Assembly: GCF_019649055.1 (NCBI RefSeq)
Contig: NW_026570259.1
Location: 124,001 to 188,000, forward strand
DNA from: Paramacrobiotus metropolitanus
Taxonomy: Eukaryota; Tardigrada; Eutardigrada; Parachela; Macrobiotidae
DNA length: 64,000 nucleotides
Direction: 5' to 3'
Part shown: piece by piece, positions 23,571 through 34,830 of the stretch
Layout: every line of letters starts with the position of its first letter
Position numbering within the stretch: position 1 is the first letter of the stretch
Program-made: the position numbers and the translations under genes
The notes under the pieces: model-generated
Databases searched by the model: none
Told to the model about the DNA's origin: nothing
What the model saw: the letters and a program-made list of their open reading frames with translations, nothing else

Positions 23571-26500
23571 ATCTGCTCTAAAAATTTTATTTAAGGAACT
23601 GATAATTTATCTGCAAAGTAAGCAGCTGCCCTTTGTCCATACCGCGACTCTAAAAAAACGCAGAATATCAAATTTTATATTGGCAACTTTCGGGAATAAT
23701 GCGCGCACTTTTGCTGCGTGCTAATGCTTGGAAGCGTGCAAATGCGGCATGCTAATGCTAAGTAGGCTTAAATCTGGTATTAGTGTTGAGACCCTTTGGA
23801 CTGGTGCATAGTAATTTTAAAAAATGCTTCGTAATGTTTGAAATATCTTATACACAACAAGCTGGATTTGCGTAAATATTTCTTTACAGGCAGCAGGTAC
23901 TTACAAATTTAAGTAAAAACTGTTCTTGAGTACTATTTTTTAACAACTTTAGTCATGCCGGATTAGAGTATGTATAACAACTACACCTTATCAGTTTGGC
24001 CGGAAGCGGGATTCAAATACTGTACTGTACCTAAAGTATTCTGTGTGCAGATAGAATAATAGCTATATACGGTACGTATGTTGCCTGCACATTCACCTGG
24101 AACGCTCGTGCAATAAGAACACAATGTTGCGACTTAATTAACCAAACATCACTCCGGCACATGTTTATCTTCCACGTCTGAAATGACAAGCCCGGCCAAT
24201 TTAACAACCTTTAGGAAACATTTGGAAATAATTATAATAACTATGTTGCACGTTGACAGTCATCTGACTGGTTTAACTAGACTGGAGGAACTCGTTCTAA
24301 ACTGTTTCTTTGGCAATTTATTACCGCTTTACGTACCAACAAAGGTGCGAACTAACATTTGCGTACATAATCCATATCGATCACTAATGCCCGACGAGCG
24401 TGCACACGAGTGTGAACGCGATACATAAACTACACTCGAAGTTTTAATGCTAAACAGGGTGCGCCCCAGAGTTTTATTGATTAGTTTTATATACACGTAC
24501 TATGTTTTAGAATTTTATTTAATGTGGAAGTGCCCGTTAATTTGGAATCCCCGTTTTATTAGTGGTTGTTACAACAAACGAAAGTGCACGCAGAATCAGT
24601 TAAATTTATGTACCGTAATCAGGATGAAATTACGATGCTGAACGATATCGACAGAACTGAATTAATTTATTTAGCGAAGCTTAAGCGTGCACAGTAATTT
24701 TTCGAAAGTGCTGCTGTTGTGTGTAATAAATAATTTGTTGACTACATGTATTGTACTCGTACATACTTTATCGTCATGTTACGAGGTGCTGTAAAGTTGT
24801 AAATGTACCAAAATTAAGCCGTGTGTCGCCTTTTAATTTTATTGACTTTATCATCGAGCGCCATGTAAAGTAGGTCGCTTTCGTAACCGTTACCCAAACA
24901 AGAATCCGGTAAATAAGAGGCCCGTCAATTAATTACATCTTCCTCCACACTGACTGCAGCATTGATGTAACGTCACGCTAGCGCGCAGTTATCCCACAAA
25001 CGATACTCTTGTTCCCGACGAGAACGAGCCTTCCAATCGCATGACTGCCTTATCGACCGGCCGGCAGCTTGTGGGCTGTATACCGCATCCATATACAAGC
25101 GTACGTACAGCCGTAAAACTAACAATCGGCATCGATCGCCGAACTGCAACAGAACCGGCTGCGACGATTCCGGTTGCAGGCCCGCCAACAAATGGTCTCT
25201 GCCATTTTACAGTCAAATGCATGCGTAGCCTATCAATACAACCAACGTAGCCTGTACCGCGGGCGATTTTGCTCCGGTTCGAAACAATTTATCTATCACC
25301 TCTTCTATACTAACGTTTTCTTCAATCACGGCAGCATTTTCTCAGACTGTCAATTCGCGCCGGTGAAAACGCTTTTACCAAAGATCAGCAGTATTCTCGG
25401 TGATTGTTTTGTTATTCGGTTGTTGGTTATTTTTGTCTCGACATTTACGTACAAGTATTAAAGGACGATCACACACGGCGACATATTACGCCGTCGCCGA
25501 ATTAATCGTCGTTCACGTTCTTGATGCGGTAATTGCTCGGCTGACTGGGATTAAATGTTCATTGCCGGTTGACATTTTATCGCCTGTGCGCAGTGTGCAC
25601 TCTCACTGGAAAATTCGATAAGATTACCTTATTAACCTTGTCGTTTTAATCATCGCCGTGTGTAGAGAGATTTGCAGTTTTTGGCTGTGATCAAAGACAT
25701 TTTGATTTCGGTGTGTTCGATGTGGCGGTGTGGGTTGCGGTGATTTTTCGTGGCGGGGTGTTTTCCGTTTGAGGATACATATTTCTTCTGGATGGATTCC
25801 GATCGATTTAAGCCAGGTAAATAAAGCACCGGCCCAATGTCAATAGCTGACCAAATTGTTTGCGTTGCCTTCTTACGGAAATGTTTGTCTTCACCCAATG
25901 AGTGACACCATTCCTGCACTGACGCTTCTGCTAGCGTAGTATGTAAAACGCGGAAGATATTGCTGAGCTTGATACTCTTGTGATGCTCCGAGACAACATT
26001 TGAAATATATTCCCAAAAATTTGTTATGCAGACCTAAATTAATTTTCCAATCTAAGGAAATCTGTTACAAAATTGGTGTCGCTAGGAAAATCATCGTTTC
26101 GATTCCTTTTACAGTAAATATGCTCGCAATTTTTAAATAGCGATTTTGGCAAAACCATCGATATCTTTATTAATTTTTTGCCAAGGCTTTAAGGCTGCTA
26201 GCATTTTTTATTTTTAGCTGTAACAGATGAGAAAACGGAAAGTTTCCAAATTCTTCCAGTTGATGGCAAATAGAAATATAAAAAGGTATTTTTAACCGGT
26301 TCGATGTATCATTTTATAACGCGTCCTTATTACCTTAGCTGTGCTCATCGATGAGCGCAACACATTTTTCGCCTACGCATTATGGCGCTCTCTGGCAAAC
26401 AGAAACTATTACAACAATGTTTACCGGCGCCATTATTCATGCGACACACCTGGATCGAACAGCCAGTGTTAATTTATATGAGCAATTTTACGATGCTTCC

Positions 26501-27559
26501 GGTGAACACCGGCATGAGCGGGTTTTCGACAGTCATAAAAATTGTGTCATAAATAGAGTGAAATCCCCAGTTTGCTTGATCTTGCTCAATACATACAATA
26601 TATCATTTTATGACGATTCTTGCGTCTTTTTCTGGCATTTTCCGCTCATTTTTAGAAAGTTGTATTTTCACGAAGTGCTGTCTAATTACAGCTTCATTTG
26701 TAAAAAATCGAATCAGTACTCGAGAAGTCCATTCATTCAATATGGACAGAAAATACTGCCCGCGGTTATTTGGCAGCAGACACGTCTGTAGACATTGACA
26801 TTGACTTCTTGTGGAATAATGCCCATGTTCAATGCACTAATTGTTTGCCACGCAAATAAAAAATCACCACCCGGCACGATTTATGAGGATCTACAAAACA
26901 CAGCGGAAAGACTTTGCAGCTTTGTGCTAATCTTGAATCCCGCAATGCATCTTCTCATTAGTAAGCTATAAATTTTCCTCACTTTCACAACATCATGTGG
27001 GTGTCTGCAACGATGTAAAGTACTGAACTATGTACAATATGTCTACAGTATAAGTATATGAAATAAATGCGCTTGGCCCTGGGAAGCCGATCCAGTTTGG
27101 ATGGTATTGAATTTGTGTTTCCGCACGGGCGCCACAGCATAAACCAATTTTAATCAGGTGTATTCATTTTCCGGTCGAAGTGGCGAAGTAAAAAGCATAA
27201 TAAGTAACTGAATGCCTGTAAGCTGCTCCCATGTGAGCGATAGGATTGTATGCATACGCAACCACAAATCACGATCGATATTCTCTACGTATAGATACAC
27301 TGTGTCTGTATGTATAGACAGATATTACAGCGTATTTCTCAAGTATGGGCGTATCGGCATACAATTATAATATGGTACTTAATGGTATTTATTAAAAACC
27401 TGCAACTTTCGCTTGTCACCAGTAACTCCACAATAATTAGGAAAGGTGTGACTGATAATACACTAGAGTCGTTCTCTAATTAAATAGTTACAAAAAAATA
27501 AGTACAATTGATACGAAACAAAATTACGACCGTCGCGTTAAATTATAAAAATAAAATAA
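23571..27559. other. 4-kb gene desert
   Basis: No gene can be supported here. An open frame at 26351-26791 (+) begins with unremarkable residues and becomes AT-driven; one at 25919-25650 (-) lacks a family or splice context. A short inverted pair, ACACACGGCGA near 25470 and its complement near 25660, may bound a small MITE. Confidence 0.35.
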
Positions 27560-30226
27560 ATGCTCCAGTATCCAGTAAAATCAAGTGGCGTAACGCAACA
27601 TATTGTTATTGCAGACACTTTAGCCAAAAGTGCCATTATCTTCCGGCCACTCCTGGCATTCTTCGCCGTATTATCCCTTTCCGGGACGCTCAGCATCCAT
27701 GCTCAGCCGCCGGTTCCTCCGTTTCCGCCCCGGCCGGTGCCCCTCATCCTCCGTACACCGCCCGCTGTGTCATCCCGCCAAAATAACGTCTCGGCGGTAT
27801 TTTTTCAGCAGTCGGCCCTTAGCGATGCCACGGCCCTCACTCTGCCGCCCACCCAGCTGCGCCTCACCTTCCCGCCGGGATCCACGGTGACCCCGCGTTT
27901 CCCGAATCGTATCCGCTTCAAGCAAAGCGCGCTGGAACCAGAAACTGCACCCGCAGACACTTCGACCAGCAATATATCCGAGAATGGATCGACTTCCGGC
28001 CCGGCGGATACGCCGCTTGTGCGGGATGACGGCGGCCGTGCCAATCGAACGGCTTTGCTCAATATGTCCTCGCGGTTGCTGATGCGGGAGGGAATGCGGG
28101 ATGTGCTGGACGGGAGGGATATACCGGCTACCCCGGCTGCCGAGGTTGTGCCGGCGGTTAGGATACCGCCGAAAAGGTCAGATGACGGCGACACGGCTCT
28201 TAACGCGCAAATGGCGGAGAATAATGGGAACAGTGGGTATTCTGTGGGTGGCATTACGGTCGGAGCGCTGATTGGGATCATTGCGGGGATCCTGACTGCC
28301 CTGGCACTTGCAGGTGAGTTTTCTTGCGCAACTTAATAGTTTTCCTTAGATGGAAACGAATACTTAGGGCATGACCAATACTTTATTTCGCAAATTACAC
28401 TTCTCAAGCTTGTAATAATTTTACAACTAGAAAAAGACAAAGAGTTACTAGCGTAGTAATTATTTTACTGCCCAATAAAATTAATGGAAATTGTTTCCAG
28501 CTTGAAATAAATCAACCAAAATTTGTTAACTGTAAAGAATTCTAGAACGTATAAGATAATACTGGATTCATGCATATAAAAAAGTTCACGACTATACAAT
28601 TAAACACTTTCGTGATGCATGATCGTCATAATACGTGGTAATAATTGTGAACGTTCGAATTAAAAGTAAATTTTGTTGTTTATTCATCTGGCTTATAGTA
28701 GACCTATGTATTCACGTTTACTGTAAGATACTGTTTGTTGATGTAAACTGGCTGCACTTGCGGTGCTTACAGGCTAAGTGTTTGTAGTCGACATCCATAA
28801 ATTGTCATTTGTCCGAGGGGCCAGTGCAACCATCAAGTGATGGCATGTACCGGTCATTTATTACCCATACTTGCATTGTCAGCGATGCACGGCGCAATGA
28901 CGTGGGTGTGAGGTGTTGCGGGGGGTTGATGCAGATCGCAGCCGGTGTACACCGTATAAATGTGTATAATTGAATGCAAGTTTATTGCGGAAGTGGACGG
29001 CAACATGAGCACTTAAACGGTTATGATTATTTCGCAGTCCGGGCTAATCTACCAGTTTTCCGGTACATTTGCTTATTTTTGCCGCAGACAGCGCCCGCCG
29101 GTTCCAACAATAAACACTGCCAATAATCGTTCAACATCGGGGCCAATTACGTCTGTTTATACTATTTTTAGCGTATTACGAGTGTAATGCTACGAGCATA
29201 CACCGGAACGAAACGAATAATAAACCAGCCCCGAGATGAATGCGTAAATTTGTTCGCCAATAAATCTCAGCATAAACATATCCTTATTGAAAGAAAGAAA
29301 AACCCGAAACATGCAATAATACTAAAATTCCATACTATGCCGCAAAAAGTTAGAAATTACCGCGTAAAATAAGGATTATTTTATCGAATACCGCGGAGTT
29401 GAGATTTATGGCTATTTCTACCAGTAAACATAAGGTGACAATATGTTTTGTTTGCTGTAGCGGTCATCGGCATTGTTTGTTATCGGCGGCGTCACCCCAC
29501 GTGGAATGCAGCGGAAACGGATTTACGCGTGCTGGCGAGTCATTATGGCAGCTATTGGGATGATAAAACGCTACCAAACTACCAATTCAACGACAGGATG
29601 ACCTGGCCCGGCGTAAGTATAGAAGACTAAATAAAAAATTAATAATCGCTATATCTGGGAAAAAGTTGGGCAGAAAAAACTATTACGACATAACTATGTA
29701 CAGAAGTGCCGCTCGAGATACTGTAGTATAAGTTTTGTTGTTAGCACTAGCTTTTTCTATTTGATTTATCGGTATATTGTATACGAATACAATTATCCTT
29801 AAGCCGTTAATTTAAGTTTTTGTGATTTAATAAATTTTTTTGTTGCTGTTTAGAAGCATATATAATTATAATTTTTCCGAAGTCGCGATTTCAAAAAGTT
29901 ACAGGCATGGTAATCAGGCATTCATGCAAGTAATTGCACGATTGGAATCTTTTCAGGACACACACGAAGAAATGATTGCGCTTGACAACGATGCTTTCCT
30001 GAAGAGTCTGGAAGATCTCGGCCGGGTCAGCACGAGCAGTCGGCCGTCAAGTAAGAGTAATTGGAGTACTCCCGATCGAAATCGGGAGCGCAGTACGGCC
30101 AACAACCACTCCAGCGCAGACACCACGGCGACAGTACACATCGGCCGAACGAGCGATCGAACACCGCACCGGCTGTCTACACAGGCCCACATCCACAACG
30201 GGAACAGCCAAAGTACCAAAGTGTAA
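27560..30226 (+). CDS. Single-pass membrane protein, Pro/Thr-rich ectodomain
   Basis: Three exons (27560-28313, 29461-29612, 29918-30226) join in phase to 404 residues. A hydrophobic leader (LLAFFAVLSLSGTLSIHA, residues about 31-48) precedes a Pro-rich segment (QPPVPPFPPRPVPL) and an extracellular region with NxS/T sites (NVSA, NISENGS, NRTALLNMSS). A transmembrane helix (GGITVGALIGIIAGILTALA, continuing VIGIVCY) is split by the first intron. The cytoplasmic part starts with YRRRHPTWN, continues LASHYGSYWDDKTLPNYQF, and ends in a Ser/Thr/His-rich tail. The acceptor at 29918 is chosen because it alone keeps phase. Type I topology is well supported by the leader, glycosylation sites and basic stop-transfer. 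I do not recognise a family; adhesion or receptor-like roles would be guesses. Confidence 0.65.
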
Positions 30227-31103
30227 GCCCGCACGCGCTGCCACTTCTCCTCCTGGGATGCCACCCACACACACCCGTCGATCGGAATCATTGACCGAGT
30301 GACCCTAATTCCGGGAAGCCATGATGCCGGCGATACCGGAGCTGGATTGTCACAGCCGGAAGTGGTCAAATGATGATCGCGACGGTGTGGTGGCGATTTG
30401 CCGCACACTTCTGCATGCAACTGACGCTGTTGATTTATTGATCTCAATTGTGAATGCATTGGTTTTAGTCGCTGTATACGTGAGGTAATATTATATATGA
30501 TTTTGTTGATATACCAAATGGTATCTGCAGGCAAAAACTGTTAGCAGTCATTTCGGATGTTGTGATTTCTTCCCGCTGGAATTATGATTTTCGCAAAAGG
30601 TTGACAAACAAAAAATTCAATTAAATTAGTGAACAGGTGAAAGGTTGTATCAGCAACAAAAAGAAATAATGGTCGTGATGTATACGCAGAAATTAATAAT
30701 GCTAAATGAAATAATTTAATATTACCGCCCTCATATATTATGATAACACTGTCACAGAAACCTAAGGAAACATCAAGTTGCGTTACTATTGCTCCAATTA
30801 TACCAAGCGTTGCCGATTTTAATACATGGGCGTATGCATGCAGCGTAGATGTCCATAACATTAAGTAACAAACTGGTAACCGCTAGTACGCGAGAGTTTG
30901 CCCGTCAATGGTCGTATGCGGTACATCATTGAAATCCTACAACAAAACAAAGTCAGACGTCGACGCAACAAAATGTTGACTGTTACCGGCCACCAGCTAC
31001 TGCATTTTAAGACGTTTAGGACAACTTCCTTCGGCGACCATGGATTTGCAACTGATTGATTGTACGATATATCGGAACAGATTAGTTTGCCGCAGCTTAC
31101 GTA
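30227..31103. other. Intergenic, no gene seen
   Basis: Sequence between two genes oriented towards each other, containing their 3' flanks. Frames here are short and AT-driven. Confidence 0.3.
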
Positions 31104-31451
31104 TTAGATCGGTGATCCATTGTTGATGCCCACCGCAGTGTTGTACACTCGCATCACCGCCAGTGCATCTTGCATCGTGGCTATTTTGCCCATCCGTACT
31201 AACACAATTAAGTGGCTGGACAACAGCTTCCGTGTGCTGTCCATGTCCTCGTCGGGGAGCACTTCCCGGGCGAACCGGCACAGAAGACCACGGAGAATAT
31301 CTGGGCCTGCACGGTGCAGCTTACCGGCGTACGGTGCAGTGAAGGTATTCCATAAGGTCATGAAGCGCTTACACGGAGGATCGCAGCACGTGCACAGTTC
31401 GATGGGTACCCGAACAGCGCAGGAAGAACACTCCGAAGGGGCGGTCATCAT
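31104..31451 (-). CDS. Hypothetical Cys-rich/helical protein, 115 aa
   Basis: A single open frame starts MMTAPSECSSCAVRVP and has six cysteines within the first 27 residues (CSSC, CTCCDPPC). It continues with RFMTLWNTFTAPYAGKL and a mostly helical C-terminal half (DMDSTRKLLSSHLIVLVRM, MQDALAVMRVYNTAVG). Base composition is higher in G+C than the flanks, which favours real coding sequence. The Cys cluster could bind metal. No leader is visible, but an AG at about 31462 (ACTCAG) could be an acceptor, so an upstream exon is possible. I do not recognise the family. Confidence 0.4.
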   Translation of the reverse strand: MMTAPSECSSCAVRVPIELCTCCDPPCKRFMTLWNTFTAPYAGKLHRAGPDILRGLLCRFAREVLPDEDMDSTRKLLSSHLIVLVRMGKIATMQDALAVMRVYNTAVGINNGSPI

Positions 31452-32353
31452 TAAATCACTGAGTACAAGTATGTAAATTAAACTACAGAAACGAGGCTAC
31501 GATTCGAATACGCGAGGAAGATTGATCGTCGCGTTAGTAGCTGAGCGAGTACAAATTCTTCAATCTCGAAGCTGTACACTATTAAAAAAAATTTCTGGTG
31601 CGAGTTATTAATAGTAAATTTCTTAGCTATGGCCTATTTATCAAGGGCATTACTTGATGAGCTTTGTAGATGCAAAAGGATACTGAGTTCTTACTGTTAA
31701 TGAAAGAGGATGCCTTTAGTGGATTTGACCTTTTTTGCAAAGTTGCTGCTGTTACTTTCCCTGTGATGCAACAGCGAAGTTTTCTTTTCGTCGACCAAAC
31801 AATCAGATCCGGGATGGATCACTGTAAATCTTCGTAGAAAATTCCGATGCATACAAGTTTGTTGTGCAATACATACATTGATAGTTGATGCATACATATA
31901 CTAGCATCTATTGTATACCAGTATAAGTACTTGTATGTATAATGTATTGTACACTGGTTAACCAACGTGTACAATATTATGCGAGTGGGCGTTACCGTAA
32001 CCGCTTAAACGGTATTTTACCAGAAGAAACCAGACAAGTTCATTCGCGATCGATTTATTTCGTTTGATTTCGTTGAGGCAATTGAATTCTTTGGTTACGT
32101 GTAATAAGTAGGCTAGCTAAACACCAAGGCACTAATTACTAATTGTGAGCAAACAAAAACAGAGTAGTACTGGCTACGCACGGAGACCATCAAGTGTGCC
32201 TTGCCAGCCCCATCGCACAAACCAGTTGCATCGCTGTATTTCCACGACTTTCATTGTACGCGCGGCTATTGATTGAAAAACTGGATTTTGTACTTCCGGT
32301 TTTTCAGAAGATAATTGAGTATTGTGGGAAGATTTTCGTCTTGCTTCGTCTGC
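31452..32353. other. Intergenic, no gene seen
   Basis: AT-rich sequence with no supportable gene. It follows the stop of the chitin-binding gene on the minus strand. Confidence 0.3.
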
Positions 32354-33664
32354 TTAATTGCCCAACAGCAGCCATCCTTCGTGGTACAGACGCGAGTTAG
32401 AATAGTCGTAGTAGTCGGGTGATCTGTTTAAAATAAAATGCACAAACAGTTAAAATGAGATATGCTGCAGAGTATCCATCTTATTTACAAACAAGTCCTA
32501 CAGTAATTTAACTGTAACAACAGGCTTAAGGAAAACCACCTGGTTTATAAAATTTATTATTAACTACGTGGTACAGTGAAACCCCTCTTAACGTACACCC
32601 TTTTGTAACGTTCAGGAAGCTAGGAACGGAGGGTGTACGTAGTAGAGAAGTTTCACTGTATATCTTTGTACCCTTACAAACTTTCATCACATTTAATTTG
32701 TACAAGGTTTAATAGTTGATAGTAAGTGACAGAGGATTGCGTAATCACTCCAGAGAATGTCAATGAACACGTACTTGGCACAGTCAACATTGAAGAAATA
32801 GTCACAGGTTAGCGTGATCTGATTGAAGACCTGCAAAAATAAATCAAACATCAGCAAATGTTGGCTAACCTTTAACAAGAAGGTCAAGTCGTTTAAGCGC
32901 TAATGAAACGTAGAGAAAATTCCGGCATCGTCGAGATTCGTTGCGCGTGCTCGGTAATCATTCGACTGGTAAACATGTTTATCATCCAGTCAAGATCAGG
33001 TATAGCAAATGTATTCTAACAATATACGTACCGTCGTATTAGGGCATAAATAGCTGAAAAGGTTTCCGTCGGGATCACATCGTCGGAAAACTGGGAAACG
33101 CATAAAAATTTTATTAATGGCATTTTAGTTAAGTTTATATGTTCTTCTTTGTAAGCTTAACAATGCAAGTAAAATTGTTACATAATCTGTAACAGCTTGT
33201 ATAAAAATAGTTACAGTAATACTTGATTGCAAAGAAGCTCTTCGTATAAAGCAGTTTGTACCTTGGCATCTTGTAGTAGTATCAGCATAGAAACCCGGCT
33301 GATGAACACTGGTAGCACAGTTGAAAAACGGATTACCCGGAATGTTGCTGTAGGCGGGATAATCGGTACCGGGCACAGCGGTCATCATAAACATGGTAAT
33401 GTCTTCCGTCGACATGGCCTGTCTGCCGCGCAGGGTATCCAACGCTCGCCAAGGATCTTCACGCTGGAGCGTCATCCGTTCTGCCGGTGGCTGCAGGGCA
33501 ACGTTGCCGATTTTGGGCTGCATCTGGCCGGATCCAACGGGACGCGGCTTGATTTTAATGGAAGCCTGGACTTGGGTGCGGTTGAGGCGGTTAAACTGGG
33601 CGTGACAAAGCACTGTGCAGCTGATTAGGAAGAAAATGGCAAATAATGACAGGGATCGGGACAT
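32354..33664 (-). CDS. Secreted chitin-binding protein (peritrophin-A/CBM14)
   Basis: Four exons read right to left (33664-33262, 33090-33032, 32830-32775, 32423-32354) join in phase to 195 residues. A clear signal peptide (LSLFAIFFLISCTVLCHA) is followed by a basic/Gln-rich linker and one chitin-binding type-2 domain carrying exactly six cysteines: FNCATS, TTRCQ, RRCDPDG, YLCPN, LTCDY and VDCAK. The signature FYAD ... CQVFRRCD ... FSYLCPN ... VFNQITLTCDYFFNVDC is typical of single-domain cuticular proteins of arthropods and relatives (CPAP1/obstructor-like). The C-terminus is Tyr-rich (SPDYYDYSNSRLYHEG). It is expected to act outside epidermal cells, binding chitin of the cuticle. An 85-bp MITE sits in the third intron. 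Family assignment is very strong; the number of related proteins elsewhere is unknown. Confidence 0.9.
32574..32658. mobile_element. 85-bp mariner/pogo-like MITE
   Basis: CAGTGAAACCCCTCTTAACG at the left end is mirrored with a few mismatches at the right end (GTAGTAGAGAAGTTTCACTG), and both ends are flanked by TA, the Tc1/mariner target duplication. The GTACACCC/GGGTGTAC inner arms match perfectly. It sits in an intron of the chitin-binding protein gene. Confidence 0.75.
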
Positions 33665-34830
33665 TTTTCCAGGATATTGAGAAAATCAGATAAGCAATTA
33701 CAGAAAGTTAGATTAGAGCGGTGGGTGACCTTTATAGTTCGCTGTTACTTTCTGTTTACCTTTGATACCGATTGGTACTTGCTGAGGATGCATTTCGTTG
33801 ATCTGACCGGTGTCTTTATATATACTCGAGCCACTAACCGCACTACGCCAAGGAGAAGGTATCCAAAAATTTTATTTTACTGGAACGTATTAATTACACG
33901 GAGTATAATGCACCTAATTTTGGTACATAATGCGCTTTAGGTGTTGGCGTTTATTGTGATTTCTGAGGCAGACAGTTATGTCACCGAAGTGGTGCAAAAG
34001 TGTTTCCGTGAACAACACTAGCTAAAGTCGCCATGAATAGGGTGAACTCTGGTAGGTCAGTGCCATGATTAGTGGAGTAGAACCTGGGAACGGCAAGATT
34101 GGATTAATGATCAATTTGCTCGCGGTCAACAATACGCGCGCCATGCAAGTACCGCTTCCGCCGTGCGTACAATGTATTGAAAAGATAATTGTCGTTATGA
34201 TCTTGGGTGAGGATAATTATATGTTACGTTAAGAGATTCTTTGCGGGTCTTTTCTTTAGTCACCGCGATTCATGTGTAGTGAAAGCGTGCACACAGCGAG
34301 TCTAGAGTTCCGGCTAATTAAAGTCATACCAATTTGACAAATCGATATGCATATTACTTTAACTGCTATTTGTTTGGTTATGTTTGTTTGGTTATGTTAT
34401 ATTATGTAAATTTCTAATTAAGCCAAATTCACGGTCACAAAGTATTTTGCAAAAAAACATGGAAAGTGTTTAGTACTTCACTACTAAATTTAAATAAGTA
34501 ATAAAGCCAAGAAAATCCACTTCGATAATCAAACTTGGGCCCTAAATTCAAACCCAAGCAATTAGGAGAAAAGGCAATTAATGACAAAAACTACTCATCT
34601 CTGGCTCATATTTTGGATTACAATAATAAACCCAGAATACGTACGTATTTGAATTTTAATTAACAAAATCTGCTCAACAGGCATAAATAATGAGCAACAA
34701 TGGACCTAACTCTACAGATAAAATAAACTCAAACACCACGTTACACAGCGAGAAACTACAACCAACAATTATCAGAACTGCTACGTCGAACTTTTCACCA
34801 TAAAAATAATTCTATACCAAAAATACACCA
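33665..34830. other. Intergenic, no gene seen
   Basis: Upstream region of the chitin-binding gene and 3' flank of the MYBBP1A-like gene. No coding frame is supportable. Confidence 0.3.

Noticed and set aside
25465-25670. ACACACGGCGA inverted pair as a MITE
   Set aside because: The arms are only about 11 bp and imperfect beyond that, with no target duplication, so it is not called as a feature.
26351-26791. 146-codon plus-strand open frame
   Set aside because: No family, no leader or domain, the second half is AT-driven, and no splice partner is visible.
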